Source: Sinomonas atrocyanea | Lineage (GTDB): Bacteria > Actinomycetota > Actinomycetes > Actinomycetales > Micrococcaceae | Length of the DNA stretch: 64,000 nt | NCBI RefSeq assembly: GCF_030811715.1 | Contig: NZ_JAUSRH010000008.1 | Span: forward strand, 115,178 to 179,177 | Direction of reading: 5' to 3' | Shown: one piece after another, positions 50,355 to 60,806 of the stretch | Layout of the letters: each line of letters begins with the position of its first letter | Position numbering within the stretch: the stretch's first letter is position 1 | The notes under the pieces: model-generated | What the model was told of the DNA's origin: nothing | Database searches by the model: none | What the model saw: the letters and a program-made list of their open reading frames with translations, nothing else | Made by a program: the position numbers and the translations under genes

Positions 50355-51875
50355 ATGGTCGAGATGCACAAGGTCCGCGTCTACAAGAGCGAGGAGAACC
50401 TCCCCCGCGAGGACCAGCTCGCGCACAAGATCGCCACGGTCGCCGCCGACCCCGTCGAGGTCTCCGACGAGGTCGCCGAGATGATCGTCAACCGGATCAT
50501 CGACAACGCCTCGGTGGCGATCGCCTCGCTCAACCGCGGCCCCATCGTGGCCGCGCGCGCGCAGGCGCTGGCCCACGCGCCGTCGTCCGGGGGGAAGGGC
50601 TCGCTCCTCTACGGCATCACCGACCGCGTCTCCCCCGAGTGGGCCGCCTGGGCCAACGGCGTGGCCGTGCGCGAGCTCGACTACCACGACACGTTCCTCG
50701 CGGCGGAGTACTCCCACCCCGGAGACAACATCCCGCCGATCCTCGCCGTCGCCCAGCACGTCGGCTCGACCGGCCGAGACCTGATCCGCGGCATCGCGAC
50801 CGGGTACGAGATCCAGGTCGACCTCGTGAAGGCGATCAGCCTGCACAAGCACAAGATCGACCACGTCGCCCACCTCGGCCCCTCCGCGGCCGCCGGCATC
50901 GGCACCCTGCTCGGCCTCGACGTCGAGACCATCTTCCAGGCCGTCGGCCAGGCGCTGCACACCACCACGGCGACCCGGCAGTCCCGCAAGGGCGAGATCT
51001 CCACCTGGAAGGCGCACGCCCCCGCGTTCGCCGGCAAGATGGCGGTCGAGGCCGTGGACCGTGCCATGCGCGGGCAGACCTCCCCCGTGCCGATCTACGA
51101 GGGCGAGGACGGGGTCATCGCGTGGATGCTCGACGGTCCGGACGCCGCCTACGAGGTCCCGCTCCCCGCGCGCGGCGAGGCCAAGCGGGCGATCCTCGAC
51201 ACCTACACCAAGGAGCACTCCGCTGAGTACCAGGCGCAGGCGTGGATCGACCTGGCCCGCAAGCTGCACCGCGAGCATCCCGAGGTGACCGACCCCGAGA
51301 ACGTGGCCAGCATCCTCATCAAGACCAGCCACCACACCCACTACGTCATCGGCTCCGGCGCGAACGACCCCCAGAAGTACGATCCGACGGCGTCCCGCGA
51401 GACGCTCGACCACTCCATCCCCTACATCTTCGCGGTGGCCCTCCAGGACGGCACGTGGCACCACGTGGAGTCCTACTCCCCCGAGCGCGCAGGCCGGCCC
51501 GACACCGTGGCGCTGTGGCACAAGGTCACCACGGAGGAGGACCCGGAGTGGACGCGCCGCTACCACTCCCTCGACATCGCGGAGAAGGCCTTCGGCGGCT
51601 CCGTGGTCATCACGCTCGCCGACGGGACAGTGATCGAGGACGAGATCGCCGTGGCGGACGCCCACCCGCTCGGCGCGCGCCCGTTCCGCCGCGAGCAGTA
51701 CATCGCCAAGTTCAGGACGCTGGCCGCCGAGTCGGTGGCCCCGGAGGAGATCGAGCGCTTCCTCGACGCCGTGCAGCGGCTCCCCGAACTCGGCCCCGGC
51801 GAGCTCGACGCGCTCAACATCGTCGCCAAGGAGGGCGTGATCGACCTCGCCTCCGCCCCGAAGGGACTCTTCTGA
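50355..51875 (+). CDS. prpD: 2-methylcitrate dehydratase PrpD
   Basis: 506 residues. MmgE/PrpD fold: [57 protein letters not shown] (pieces), [32 protein letters not shown]. Dehydrates 2-methylcitrate to methylaconitate, the second step of the methylcitrate cycle. The stop overlaps the prpB ATG by one base (TGATG). AAAGG site upstream. Confidence 0.95.
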   Translation: MVEMHKVRVYKSEENLPREDQLAHKIATVAADPVEVSDEVAEMIVNRIIDNASVAIASLNRGPIVAARAQALAHAPSSGGKGSLLYGITDRVSPEWAAWANGVAVRELDYHDTFLAAEYSHPGDNIPPILAVAQHVGSTGRDLIRGIATGYEIQVDLVKAISLHKHKIDHVAHLGPSAAAGIGTLLGLDVETIFQAVGQALHTTTATRQSRKGEISTWKAHAPAFAGKMAVEAVDRAMRGQTSPVPIYEGEDGVIAWMLDGPDAAYEVPLPARGEAKRAILDTYTKEHSAEYQAQAWIDLARKLHREHPEVTDPENVASILIKTSHHTHYVIGSGANDPQKYDPTASRETLDHSIPYIFAVALQDGTWHHVESYSPERAGRPDTVALWHKVTTEEDPEWTRRYHSLDIAEKAFGGSVVITLADGTVIEDEIAVADAHPLGARPFRREQYIAKFRTLAAESVAPEEIERFLDAVQRLPELGPGELDALNIVAKEGVIDLASAPKGLF

Positions 51876-52792
51876 TGCTGTACTCGACGACCACTCCCGA
51901 GCAGAAGCGCGCCACGCTGCGCGAGATCCTCGGTTCGGGCACGCTGCAGCAGTTCCCGGGTGCCTTCAGCCCGCTCTCCGCGCGCCTCATCGAGGAGAAG
52001 GGCTTCCCGGGGGTGTACATCTCCGGCGCGGTCCTCGCCAACGACCTGGGCCTGCCGGACATCGGGCTGACGACCCTGACGGAGGTCGCCACCCGCGCCG
52101 GGCAGATCGCGCGGATGACCAACCTGCCCGCCATCGTCGACGCCGACACGGGATTCGGCGAGGCCATGAACGTGGCCCGCACCGTCCAGGAGCTCGAGAA
52201 CGCCGGCCTGGCCGGGATGCACATCGAGGACCAGGTCAATCCGAAGCGCTGCGGCCACCTCGACGGCAAGGCGGTCGTGGACCTCGACACCGCGCTCCAG
52301 CGCGTCAGGGCCGCCGCGGACGCGCGCCGCGATCCGAACTTCCTCATCATGGCCCGGACCGATGTGCGGGCCACGGGCGAGGGGGCAGCTGGCCTGGAGG
52401 CCGCCGTCGAGCGCGCGAAGGCCCTCGTCGAGGCGGGGGCCGACGCGATCTTCCCCGAGGCCATGGCCAGCCTCGAGGAGTTCCAGACGATCCGAGACGC
52501 CGTGGACGTGCCGGTGCTGGCGAACATGACCGAGTTCGGCAAGAGCCGGCTGTTCACCGCGGAGGAGCTCGGCGGGGTCGGGATCAACCTCGTGATCTAC
52601 CCGGTGACCCTGCTGCGCAGCGCCATGGGCGCCGCGGAACGTACGCTGGAGAGCATCCGGGCGGACGGCACCCAGGAGGCCCAGGTGGCGAACATGCTGA
52701 CTCGCTCCCGCCTCTACGAGCTGGTTGACTACGAGGCGTACAACCGTTTCGACACCGGCGTGTTCAACTTTCAGGTTCCCGGCCGATACTGA
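51875..52792 (+). CDS. prpB: 2-methylisocitrate lyase PrpB
   Basis: 305 residues. Isocitrate-lyase superfamily barrel: PGAFSPLSARLIEEKGFPGVYISGAVLAND, DADTGFGEAMNVARTV, IEDQVNPKRCGHLDGK (catalytic Cys in KRCGH). Cleaves 2-methylisocitrate to pyruvate and succinate. Start overlaps the prpD stop. Followed by prpC after 32 nt. Confidence 0.96.
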   Translation: MLYSTTTPEQKRATLREILGSGTLQQFPGAFSPLSARLIEEKGFPGVYISGAVLANDLGLPDIGLTTLTEVATRAGQIARMTNLPAIVDADTGFGEAMNVARTVQELENAGLAGMHIEDQVNPKRCGHLDGKAVVDLDTALQRVRAAADARRDPNFLIMARTDVRATGEGAAGLEAAVERAKALVEAGADAIFPEAMASLEEFQTIRDAVDVPVLANMTEFGKSRLFTAEELGGVGINLVIYPVTLLRSAMGAAERTLESIRADGTQEAQVANMLTRSRLYELVDYEAYNRFDTGVFNFQVPGRY

Positions 52793-52824
52793 GGCCACGG
52801 GGCCATTGACGAAGGAGTCCTGCG

Positions 52825-53976
52825 ATGACACAGGTGCCCAACACCGAAGAGATCAAGAAGGGCCTTGCCGGCGTGGTGGTGGACTACACCGCCATCTCGA
52901 AGGTGAACCCTGAGACCAACTCGCTCCTCTACCGGGGCTACCCGGTACAGGAGCTCGCTGCGCGGTGCAGCTTCGAGGAGGTCGCCTACCTGCTGTGGCA
53001 CGGCGAGCTGCCCACGCCGGAGCAGCTGGCCGAGTTCGAGGCGCACGAGCGTTCGGGCCGCGCGCTCGACCCGCTCCTGAAGCGGCTCATCGACGACCTG
53101 CCGGCCACGTGCCATCCCATGGACGTGTGCCGCACCGCGGCGAGCGTGCAGGGCGCCCGCGACCCCAAGGCCGGCGACTCCTCCCGCGCGGCGAACCTGG
53201 CCAAGGCCGTCGAGCTGTTCGCCGCCATGCCGGCCGTCGTGGCCTACGACCAGCGGCGGCGCCGCGGGCAGGACCTCGTCGAGCCGCGGGACGACCTCGG
53301 CTACGCCGCGAACTTCCTGTGGATGACCTTCGGGGAGGAGGCGGCCGCCGAGGTGGTGCGGGCCTTCGAGGTCTCGATGATCCTGTACGCCGAGCACTCG
53401 TTCAACGCCTCGACCTTCACCGCGCGCGTGGTGACCTCGACGCTCTCCGACCTCCACTCGGCCGTGACGGCCGCCATCGGCGCCCTCAAGGGCCCGCTCC
53501 ACGGCGGGGCCAACGAGGCCGTCATGGAGACGTTCGAGGAGATCGGCATCCGGACGGACGAGACGCACGAGCAGGCCAAGACCCGGGCCAAGGCCTGGAT
53601 GGACGAGGCCCTGGCCGCCAAGAAGAAGGTCATGGGGTTCGGCCACCGCGTCTACAAGCACGGCGACTCGCGGGTTCCGACCATGAAGGCCGCGCTCGAC
53701 GACCTCATCGCGTTCTACGGCCGCCCCGAGATCCTGGGCCTCTACGACGGCCTCGAGCAGTCGATGGACGAGGCCAAGGGCATCAAGCCCAACCTCGACT
53801 ACCCGACGGGCCCTGCGTACCACCTCATGGGCTTCGACATCCCCACGTTCACGCCGCTGTTCGTGGCCAGCCGGATCGTGGGCTGGACCGCCCACGTGAT
53901 GGAGCAGCTCGAGAGCAACTCGCTCATCCGCCCGCTCTCGGCCTACAACGGCCCGGACGAGCGCCACCTGGACTGA
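52825..53976 (+). CDS. prpC: 2-methylcitrate synthase PrpC (citrate synthase family)
   Basis: 383 residues. Citrate-synthase motifs: NSLLYRGYPVQELAARC, AYLLWHGELPT, LYAEHSFNASTFTARV (catalytic His), KGPLHGGANEAVM (His), and GFGHRVYKHGDSRV (His/Arg). Joins propionyl-CoA with oxaloacetate. Context (prpD-prpB) supports methylcitrate over citrate synthase. AAGGAG site upstream. Confidence 0.94.
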   Translation: MTQVPNTEEIKKGLAGVVVDYTAISKVNPETNSLLYRGYPVQELAARCSFEEVAYLLWHGELPTPEQLAEFEAHERSGRALDPLLKRLIDDLPATCHPMDVCRTAASVQGARDPKAGDSSRAANLAKAVELFAAMPAVVAYDQRRRRGQDLVEPRDDLGYAANFLWMTFGEEAAAEVVRAFEVSMILYAEHSFNASTFTARVVTSTLSDLHSAVTAAIGALKGPLHGGANEAVMETFEEIGIRTDETHEQAKTRAKAWMDEALAAKKKVMGFGHRVYKHGDSRVPTMKAALDDLIAFYGRPEILGLYDGLEQSMDEAKGIKPNLDYPTGPAYHLMGFDIPTFTPLFVASRIVGWTAHVMEQLESNSLIRPLSAYNGPDERHLD

Positions 53977-54009
53977 TCCGCCCCGGCGGAGCCCCTCCGC
54001 GCAGGATCA
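53974..54009. terminator. Convergent terminator whose stem includes both stop codons
   Basis: Outer TGATCC/GGATCA (53974-53979 / 54004-54009) and inner GCGGAG/CTCCGC form a composite hairpin. The prpC TGA and the Nudix TGA (as TCA) are its two ends. Confidence 0.6.
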
Positions 54010-54486
54010 CGGGCCGAGGACAGCGAAACGGAACACCGTCTCGTTGTCCTCGGCCATTTCCACGTAGAAGTCGGCGACGGTGCCGCCCAGGACCAGGGGG
54101 AGCCAGTGGTCGGCGTCCTGCCACATGTCCTCGATCGGCAGAGCCTCCACCGGGTACCACGAGGGCTCGATCTCCTCGGTCTCGGCGATCTCCCCGGTCC
54201 AGACGGCCGCGGTGAACATCGTGCACTCCATGTCCCAGGCCGGACGGGCGGGGAAGCGGAAGTCGACGGTTCCGGCCGGCTCCAGCACGGCGAGGTCGAG
54301 CACGACGCCGGCCTCCTCCCCGAGCTCGCGGACCGCGGCTTCCGCGGGGGTCTCCCCCGGTTCGACATGCCCGCCGAGGCCGACGATCTTGCCCCGGCCG
54401 AAGCCGCGCTTCTTGCGCCCGAGCAGGACCTCCCGGCCTCCCGCCGTCTCGCGCAGGAGGAAGCACAGCGCGACCGGCGCGCCCAT
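54007..54486 (-). CDS. Nudix hydrolase (MutT-like)
   Basis: 159 residues. Nudix box GLGGHVEPGETPAEAAVRELGEEAGV is complete (GX5EX7REUXEEXGU). FGRGKIVGLGGHV and SWYPVEALPIEDMW are typical of 8-oxo-dGTP or related hydrolases. Sits between prpC and xerD, convergent to prpC; xerD lies 31 nt downstream-upstream on the same strand. Substrate not determined. Confidence 0.87.
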   Translation of the reverse strand: MGAPVALCFLLRETAGGREVLLGRKKRGFGRGKIVGLGGHVEPGETPAEAAVRELGEEAGVVLDLAVLEPAGTVDFRFPARPAWDMECTMFTAAVWTGEIAETEEIEPSWYPVEALPIEDMWQDADHWLPLVLGGTVADFYVEMAEDNETVFRFAVLGP

Positions 54487-54517
54487 CAGCCCGCGCCTCC
54501 GTGCCCCCGGGCGGCGC

Positions 54518-55558
54518 TCATCCGCGCGCCCTCGGGTGCGCTGCCGCGTAGACCTCGCGCAGCGTGTCCGCGGTGACGAGGGTGTACACCTGCGTGGTCG
54601 TCACCGAGGCGTGCCCGAGCAGCTCCTGGACGACGCGGACGTCCGCGCCGCCCTCCAGGAGGTGGGTGGCGAAGGAGTGCCGCAGGGTGTGCGGCGAGAC
54701 GTCGCGGTCGATCTGTGCCTTCTGGGCGACGTCCTTGAGGATGGTCCACGCGCTCTGCCGGCTCAGCCGGCCCCCGCGGGCGTTGAGGAAGAGGCCCGGG
54801 GTGCCGCGCCCCTTCGCCACGAGGGCCGGGCGGCCGCGGACGATGTACGCGTCGAGGGCGCGGGCGGCGTAGGAGCCGATGGGCACGAGGCGCTCCTTGG
54901 AACCCTTGCCGAAGAGCCGCACCACGGCGGGACCGCCGTCGCCCGCCTCGAGCCGCAGGTCGTCCACGTCCAGGCCCACGGCCTCGCTGATGCGCGCCCC
55001 GGTGGCGTAGAGGAACTCGAGCAGGGCCCGGTCGCGCAGGCCGGAGGGGGTGTCGGCCGAGGCCGCCTCGAGGATCCGGGTGACCTCGTGGACGGTGATG
55101 GCCTTGGGCAGGCGCTGCCCGGCGAGCGGCGGGTGGACATCCGCCGCGGGGTCGTCCGCCGTGGTGCCCTCGAGCGCCCAGAACCGGTGCAGTCCGCGCA
55201 CGGCGACCACGGTCCTCGCCGCGGACCGCGCGGTCAGCGGGCTGCCGCCGTCGGCCCCGTCGCGCAGCGCCTGGGCGAAGCCCCCGACGTGCTGGCGTTC
55301 GACGCCGCGGGGCGAGCCCACGCCCTGCCCCGCGAGGTAGGCGCCGTAGCGGGCGAGGTCCCGCCGGTAGGCGGCGAGGGTGTTCGCGGCGAGGCCGCGC
55401 TCGACGGCGAGGTGGCGGAGGTAGTCCTCGACGGCGCGGCCGAGCGCCGGCGGGACGTCAGCCGCGGGTGCCGGGGAGGGGGCGGCGGCCGGTGAGGCCA
55501 GCGCGGGATCGGGAGCCTGCACGGCGCCGGTCAGCGCTGGGCCGGGTGGGCCGGCCAC
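54518..55558 (-). CDS. xerD: Tyrosine recombinase XerD
   Basis: Resolves chromosome dimers at dif with XerC. 346 residues. After a Pro/Ala leader (1-37) comes the N-terminal SAM-like domain ([26 protein letters not shown]); the catalytic domain has GARISEA (Arg), [39 protein letters not shown] (HxxR, HAS, Tyr). GTG start overlaps the Nudix gene by 28 nt; a GTG 12 codons later (55522) would start 8 nt after that stop. Position next to pyrG-Nudix as Rv1701. Confidence 0.93.
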   Translation of the reverse strand: MAGPPGPALTGAVQAPDPALASPAAAPSPAPAADVPPALGRAVEDYLRHLAVERGLAANTLAAYRRDLARYGAYLAGQGVGSPRGVERQHVGGFAQALRDGADGGSPLTARSAARTVVAVRGLHRFWALEGTTADDPAADVHPPLAGQRLPKAITVHEVTRILEAASADTPSGLRDRALLEFLYATGARISEAVGLDVDDLRLEAGDGGPAVVRLFGKGSKERLVPIGSYAARALDAYIVRGRPALVAKGRGTPGLFLNARGGRLSRQSAWTILKDVAQKAQIDRDVSPHTLRHSFATHLLEGGADVRVVQELLGHASVTTTQVYTLVTADTLREVYAAAHPRARG

Positions 55559-56214
55559 GGGGTGTCGCCGGGACGCAGCGAGGCATATCCTCTGCGCCGC
55601 GCGGCGTCCGCGGCGAGCACTGCCACGACAGCGCTGGGGTTGTGGAGCCGGCCGGCGAGCACGGCCTGCACGGCGTCCTCGAGCTCCACCCAGACGAACT
55701 CGATCTCCGCCTCCTCGTCGGTCCGCTCATGCCGGTCGGCGTGCGGGATCTCCGTCAGCCCCTGGGCGAGGAAGATCCGGATGGCCTCGCTCGAGGACCC
55801 CGGAGAGGTGAAGAACTCGGCGAGGATGTGCCACTGGGAGGCCGTCAGGTCTGCTTCCTCGGCGAGTTCGCGCGAGGCCGCGTCGAGGGCGTGCTCGCCC
55901 TCGACGTCGAGCAGGCCGGCCGGGATCTCCCACAGGTCCATCCCGACCGGGTGGCGGTACTGGCGCAGCAGCAGGATGCGGCCGTCCTCGTCCATGGGGA
56001 GGATGGCCACCGCCCCGGGGTGGTCGATGTAGTCCCGCTGGAGCGTGCCGGCGCCGTCCGCGAGCTCGAAGGCGTCGCTGCGGACGTCCCAGATGCGCCC
56101 CCGGTAGACGGTCTCCGAGGAGAGCACGCGCCGCGGGCTCAGCGCATCCTCGACTCCCGAGGCGCGGTGGCCGGACGTCGGGTCGCCGTGTGCCCCCGGC
56201 GCGTGCGTGCCCAT
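55531..56214 (-). CDS. Nudix hydrolase, ADP-ribose pyrophosphatase type
   Basis: 227 residues. [28 protein letters not shown] and RELAEEADL form the Nudix box; the closing Gly (EEAG) is Asp. [15 protein letters not shown] is the ADP-ribose pyrophosphatase signature downstream. Corresponds to Rv1700, between pyrG and xerD. Starts with an ATG 4 nt after the pyrG stop. Confidence 0.92.
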   Translation of the reverse strand: MGTHAPGAHGDPTSGHRASGVEDALSPRRVLSSETVYRGRIWDVRSDAFELADGAGTLQRDYIDHPGAVAILPMDEDGRILLLRQYRHPVGMDLWEIPAGLLDVEGEHALDAASRELAEEADLTASQWHILAEFFTSPGSSSEAIRIFLAQGLTEIPHADRHERTDEEAEIEFVWVELEDAVQAVLAGRLHNPSAVVAVLAADAARRRGYASLRPGDTPWPAHPAQR

Positions 56215-56218
56215 GGCG

Positions 56219-57961
56219 CTACTTGCCCTTGCCCGCAGCGGCCGCGGGGGCCTCGGCGGCCGCGGCCTGGCTGCGGCCCTTCGGGGCAGCGGTGCCGGCC
56301 TGGCGCTCGAGTGCGGCCTTGACGAGGCCCACGAAGAGCGGGTGCGGGCGCGTGGGGCGCGAGCCGAGCTCGGGGTGCGCCTGCGTGGCCACGTAGTACG
56401 GGTGCACGTCCTTGGGCAGCTCGGCGAACTCGACGAGCTTCCCGTCCGGCGAGGTCCCCGAGAACACGAGGCCCTTGGCGGCGATCTGCTCGCGGTAGGC
56501 GTTGTTCACCTCGTAGCGGTGGCGGTGGCGCTCGGCGACCTTGGTGGTCCCGTACGTCTCCGCGACGACGGAGCCCTCGTCGAGGACCGCGTCATAGAGG
56601 CCGAGGCGCATCGTGCCGCCCAGATCGCCCTTGCCCTCGACGATGTCGAGCTGCTCGGCCATCGTGGCGATGACCGGGTACTTCGAGTCGGGCTCGAACT
56701 CGCTCGAGGAGGCGCCCTCGAGGCCCACGACGTTGCGCGCGTACTCGATGACCATGCACTGCAGGCCGAGGCACAGGCCCAGGGTGGGCAGGCCGCTCTC
56801 GCGGGCGAGGGTCAGCGCGCCCAGCTTGCCCTCGAGGCCGCGGATGCCGAATCCGCCGGGCACGAGGATCGCGTCCACGCCGGCGAGCGCCTTCTTGGCG
56901 CCGGCCGGGGTCTGGCACTCGTCGGAGGCGACCCAGCGGATGTTGACCTTGGCATCGTTCGCGAAGCCGCCGGCCCGCAGCGCCTCGGTGACGGACAGGT
57001 AGGCGTCCGGGAGGTCGATGTACTTGCCGACGAGTGCGATCTCGACCTGGTGCGCGGGGTGGTGGACCACCTCGAGCAGTCGGTCCCACTTGGCCCAGTC
57101 GACGTCCTTGAAGGGCAGGTCCAGCGCGCGCACGATGTACGAGTCGAGGCCCTGGGCATGCAGCACCTTCGGGATGTCGTAGATGCTCGGGGCATCGGGG
57201 CAGCTGATCACGGCGTCGGTGTCGACGTCGCACATGCGGCCGATCTTGTCCCGCATCGCGTCGGGGATCGCGCGGTCCGAGCGGATGACGATGGCCTCCG
57301 GCTGGATGCCGATCGAGCGGAGGGCCGCGACCGAGTGCTGGGTCGGCTTGGTCTTGAGCTCCTGCGACGGGCCGATGTAGGGCACGAGCGAGACGTGCAC
57401 GAAGAAGACGTTCGTGCGGCCCACGTCCTGGCGGACCTGACGGGCCGCCTCGAGGAACGGCTGGGACTCGATGTCGCCCACCGTGCCGCCGATCTCGGTG
57501 ATGATCACGTCCGGGGCGTTCTCGCCCTCGGAGGGCAGCCGCATGCGCCGCTTGATCTCGTCCGTGATGTGCGGGATGACCTGGACGGTGTCGCCGAGGT
57601 ACTCGCCGCGGCGCTCCTTGGCGATCACGGTCGAGTACACCTGGCCGGTGGTCACGTTGGCCGAGCCGTCGAGGGACTCGTCGAGGAAGCGCTCGTAGTG
57701 GCCGATGTCGAGGTCGGTCTCCGCGCCGTCCTCGGTGACGAAGACCTCTCCATGCTGGAAGGGGTTCATCGTGCCCGGGTCCACATTGAGGTAGGGATCG
57801 AGCTTCTGCATCGTGACCGAGAGGCCGCGGCCGCGCAGCAGGTGGCCGAGGCTGGATGCCGTCAGGCCTTTCCCGAGCGAGGAGGCCACGCCACCGGTGA
57901 CGAAGATCTGCTTGGTCGTCTTGGCGGAGTCTGAAAAACGGGAATGAGTTCGCTGCACCAC
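56219..57961 (-). CDS. pyrG: CTP synthase
   Basis: Makes CTP from UTP with glutamine. 580 residues. Synthetase domain: [69 protein letters not shown]. Glutaminase domain: [18 protein letters not shown] (nucleophile Cys), [16 protein letters not shown] start near [11 protein letters not shown]; a GTG six codons upstream is possible. The Ala-rich C-terminal tail ([15 protein letters not shown]) is an extension. A longer frame upstream is a reading through recN antisense and false. Confidence 0.96.
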   Translation of the reverse strand: MVQRTHSRFSDSAKTTKQIFVTGGVASSLGKGLTASSLGHLLRGRGLSVTMQKLDPYLNVDPGTMNPFQHGEVFVTEDGAETDLDIGHYERFLDESLDGSANVTTGQVYSTVIAKERRGEYLGDTVQVIPHITDEIKRRMRLPSEGENAPDVIITEIGGTVGDIESQPFLEAARQVRQDVGRTNVFFVHVSLVPYIGPSQELKTKPTQHSVAALRSIGIQPEAIVIRSDRAIPDAMRDKIGRMCDVDTDAVISCPDAPSIYDIPKVLHAQGLDSYIVRALDLPFKDVDWAKWDRLLEVVHHPAHQVEIALVGKYIDLPDAYLSVTEALRAGGFANDAKVNIRWVASDECQTPAGAKKALAGVDAILVPGGFGIRGLEGKLGALTLARESGLPTLGLCLGLQCMVIEYARNVVGLEGASSSEFEPDSKYPVIATMAEQLDIVEGKGDLGGTMRLGLYDAVLDEGSVVAETYGTTKVAERHRHRYEVNNAYREQIAAKGLVFSGTSPDGKLVEFAELPKDVHPYYVATQAHPELGSRPTRPHPLFVGLVKAALERQAGTAAPKGRSQAAAAEAPAAAAGKGK

Positions 57962-58041
57962 GGAATTCGAGCTTATCACCGATTCCGGCGCGGGCCTCCC
58001 GCCCCCGGGCGTGTCCCCGGACGCGTCCGCGGCAGGACGCC

Positions 58042-59790
58042 TCAGCCGGCCGCGGCCGCCCGCGAGGACTGGGCGTCCTCGAGGAGCTCGAGGGCGTGCG
58101 CGCGGGCGCTGGCGGAGTCCTCCTGCCCGGCGAGCATGCGCGCGAGCTCGACGACGCGCTCGGAGTCGTCGAGGACCCGGACGTCGCTCGAGGTGACGCC
58201 CGCGACGCCGTCGGCCGAGCGGCCCGAGGCGACCGAGGTCTTGATGACCGTGATGTGCCGGTCCGCGAATGCCGCGACCTGGGGCAGGTGGGTCACCACG
58301 ATGACCTGGACGTGGCGGGCGAGCATCGCGAGCCTGCGCCCGATCTCCACCGCGGCGCGGCCGCCCACTCCCGAGTCGACTTCGTCGAAGACGAAGGTGG
58401 GGACGGGGTCCACCGCCGCCAGGACCACCTCGATCGCGAGCATGACGCGGGAGAGCTCGCCGCCCGAGGCGCCCTTCCCGAGCGCGCGCGCCGGGGCGCC
58501 GGCGTGCGGCTGCAGGAGGATCGCGATCGTGTCCGCTCCGTCCGGTCCGAGTTCTCCGGTCTCCTCGACCTCGACCCGCAGGGACGCGTCCGGCATCGCG
58601 AGGGCTGTGAGCTCCTCGCTGACCCGCTCGGCGAGCTCGACGGCCGCGGCCCGGCGGAGGGCCGTCATCTCGGCGGCGAGCTCCCCCAGGCGGGCCTCGT
58701 CGTCGGCGATCTTGGCTGTGAGGGTCTCGATCCGCCCGTCGTCGTCCTGGAGCTCGAACAGGCGCGCCTGGCCCGCCTCGGCCCACGCGATGACCTCCTC
58801 GAGCGTGGGGGCGTACTTGCGGGTCAGGCCGCCGAGGGCGGCCCTGCGCTCCTCGACCTCGGCGAGGCGGCCGGGCCCCTCGCCGTCGAGGGAGGCCGCG
58901 TAGCTGGCGAGCTCCTGGGCGATGTCGGCCAGGGCATACCCCACCTCGGCGAGCCTCTGCGCGGAGGCGCCGAGCGCGGCGTCGTGCTCCGAGACGTGCT
59001 CGAGCGCGCGGCGGGCGCCGTCGACGAGGGTGGTCGCGTCGGCCACCTCGCTGAAGTCCCCGGCGACGATCGCCTCGTGGGCCTCCTGCGCGGCCAGGCG
59101 CAGGGCCTCGGCGTTGGAGAGGCGTTCCGACTCCGCCTTGAGGGCCGCGTCCTCCCCCGGCTGGGGGTCCACCTCGGCGATCTCCGCGAGGGCCGCGCCC
59201 AGCGACTCGGCCTCGCGGATCCGTTCGCGCGAGGAGGAGGTCAGCTCCTCGAGCTCTCGCCGGGCGGCGGTCCACGAGGCGTAGAGCGCGGAGTAGGCGG
59301 CCTGCGTCTGCGCGAGCGGGGCGCCGGCGAACGTGTCGAGCGCGCGGCGCTGGGCCGCGGGTCCCTTCAGGCGCAGCTGCTCGGACTGGCCGTGGATGAC
59401 CACGAGCTGGGAACCGACGTCGGCGAGGGTGCCCACGGGGGCCGACCGGCCGCCCACGTGGGCGCGGCTGCGGCCGTCCGAGCCGACGGTGCGGGCCAGC
59501 AGGAGTTCGGCGGCGCCGTCGTGCTCCTCGACCTCCGCTCCCGCCTCTTCGGCGCGGACGACGGCGGCGTGGCCGGGCTCGAGCTTCACCGTCGCCTCCG
59601 CGACCGCGGACTTCGCCCCGGTGCGCACGGCGCCGGCGTCCGAACGCCCGCCGAGCAGCAGCCCGAGCGCGGTGACCACCATCGTCTTGCCGGCGCCGGT
59701 CTCGCCCGTCACGACGCTCAGCCCCGGGCCGAGCGGCAGGGCGGCGTCCGTGATGACACCCAGGTCGCGGATTCTCAGTTCCTCGATCAT
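58042..59790 (-). CDS. recN: DNA repair protein RecN
   Basis: SMC-like ATPase in double-strand-break repair. 582 residues. Walker [21 protein letters not shown]; coiled-coil middle; signature [18 protein letters not shown]; Walker [14 protein letters not shown]-loop [13 protein letters not shown]. The ATG overlaps the nadK stop (ATGA). Ends 80 nt before pyrG; mycobacterial Rv1697-Rv1698, normally between, are missing. Confidence 0.95.
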   Translation of the reverse strand: MIEELRIRDLGVITDAALPLGPGLSVVTGETGAGKTMVVTALGLLLGGRSDAGAVRTGAKSAVAEATVKLEPGHAAVVRAEEAGAEVEEHDGAAELLLARTVGSDGRSRAHVGGRSAPVGTLADVGSQLVVIHGQSEQLRLKGPAAQRRALDTFAGAPLAQTQAAYSALYASWTAARRELEELTSSSRERIREAESLGAALAEIAEVDPQPGEDAALKAESERLSNAEALRLAAQEAHEAIVAGDFSEVADATTLVDGARRALEHVSEHDAALGASAQRLAEVGYALADIAQELASYAASLDGEGPGRLAEVEERRAALGGLTRKYAPTLEEVIAWAEAGQARLFELQDDDGRIETLTAKIADDEARLGELAAEMTALRRAAAVELAERVSEELTALAMPDASLRVEVEETGELGPDGADTIAILLQPHAGAPARALGKGASGGELSRVMLAIEVVLAAVDPVPTFVFDEVDSGVGGRAAVEIGRRLAMLARHVQVIVVTHLPQVAAFADRHITVIKTSVASGRSADGVAGVTSSDVRVLDDSERVVELARMLAGQEDSASARAHALELLEDAQSSRAAAAG

Positions 59791-60806
59791 GCGTGCTCCT
59801 CGCTGGATGCATCGGTGCCGCCGACGTCGCCGGCGGCGCGCTGGGCCCAGGCCACGGGCGGGACTTCCGGGACCATCGGCCCGGGCTCGGCGAGCGGGGC
59901 GCCCGGCGCGGGCCCGCGCCACCCGTGGATGGGCAGTTCGAACTTGCGCACGAGCCGCGCGGAGAACGGCGTCGTGCTGATCCTCGCGAGCCGGACCGGG
60001 AGGGGCGACTTCGTCACCTCGACCCGGGAGCCCGGCGGCAGGTCGACCGAGCGGCGCCCGTCGCACCACAGCACCGCGGCGGCGTCGGTGCGCCCCAGGA
60101 TCTCGACCGCGAGGGTCGAGCGCGGGGAGACGACCAGCGGCTTGGCGAAGAGGGCGTGGGCGCTGATCGGCGCGATGAGGAGGGCCTCCACCTCGGGCCA
60201 GACGACCGGCCCGCCGGCCGAGAAGGCGTAGGCGGTGCTGCCGGTCGGCGTGGCGAGCACGATCCCGTCGCAGCCGTAGGAGGTGAGCGGCTTGCCGTCG
60301 ACCTCGGTGACGACCTCGATCATCCGTTCCCGGTTGGCCTTCTCGATCGCGGCCTCGTTGAGCGCCCACGTGTGCGCGACCTTGGTGCCGTGCTGCCACA
60401 CGGTGACGTCGATCGTCATGCGCTCCTCGACGGAGTAGCTCCTGGAGGCGATCCACTGGACGGTCTGGGCCAGGTCGGCCCGCTCGCTCTCGGCGAGAAA
60501 TCCGACGTGCCCGAGGTTGACCCCGAGCAGCGGGACGTCGACATGGCGCACGAGCTCGGCCGCCCGCAGGATGGTCCCGTCGCCGCCGAGCACCATGACG
60601 AGTTCGACGTCCTCGAGCTGGACCTCCTCGCCGAGGACCTCGGTGGGGTGGTCGAGGCCGTCGAAGCGGGCCTCGAGGTGCGCCTGCTGCCCGGCGGGCA
60701 TCACCGGGGACAGGCCCGAGCCGTACAGCTGGGCGGAGGCCTCGCGGGCGGCGAGCATCGAGTCCTCGCGGCCCAAGTGGGCAAGGAGCAGAACACGGCG
60801 GGTCAC
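59787..60806 (-). CDS. nadK: NAD kinase
   Basis: Makes NADP from NAD. 339 residues. [15 protein letters not shown] (GGDGT), [41 protein letters not shown], and [10 protein letters not shown] are canonical. GTG ([12 protein letters not shown]) overlaps the tlyA stop by 4 nt. Long Gly/Pro tail (about 295-339). Gene order tlyA-nadK-recN equals Rv1694-Rv1696. Confidence 0.95.
   Translation of the reverse strand: MTRRVLLLAHLGREDSMLAAREASAQLYGSGLSPVMPAGQQAHLEARFDGLDHPTEVLGEEVQLEDVELVMVLGGDGTILRAAELVRHVDVPLLGVNLGHVGFLAESERADLAQTVQWIASRSYSVEERMTIDVTVWQHGTKVAHTWALNEAAIEKANRERMIEVVTEVDGKPLTSYGCDGIVLATPTGSTAYAFSAGGPVVWPEVEALLIAPISAHALFAKPLVVSPRSTLAVEILGRTDAAAVLWCDGRRSVDLPPGSRVEVTKSPLPVRLARISTTPFSARLVRKFELPIHGWRGPAPGAPLAEPGPMVPEVPPVAWAQRAAGDVGGTDASSEEHA

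Noticed and set aside
56219..59812. A 1197-codon frame joining pyrG with an upstream Arg/Pro-rich extension
   Set aside because: The extension is the antisense or off-frame reading of recN; pyrG starts at its own GTG with family similarity from there.
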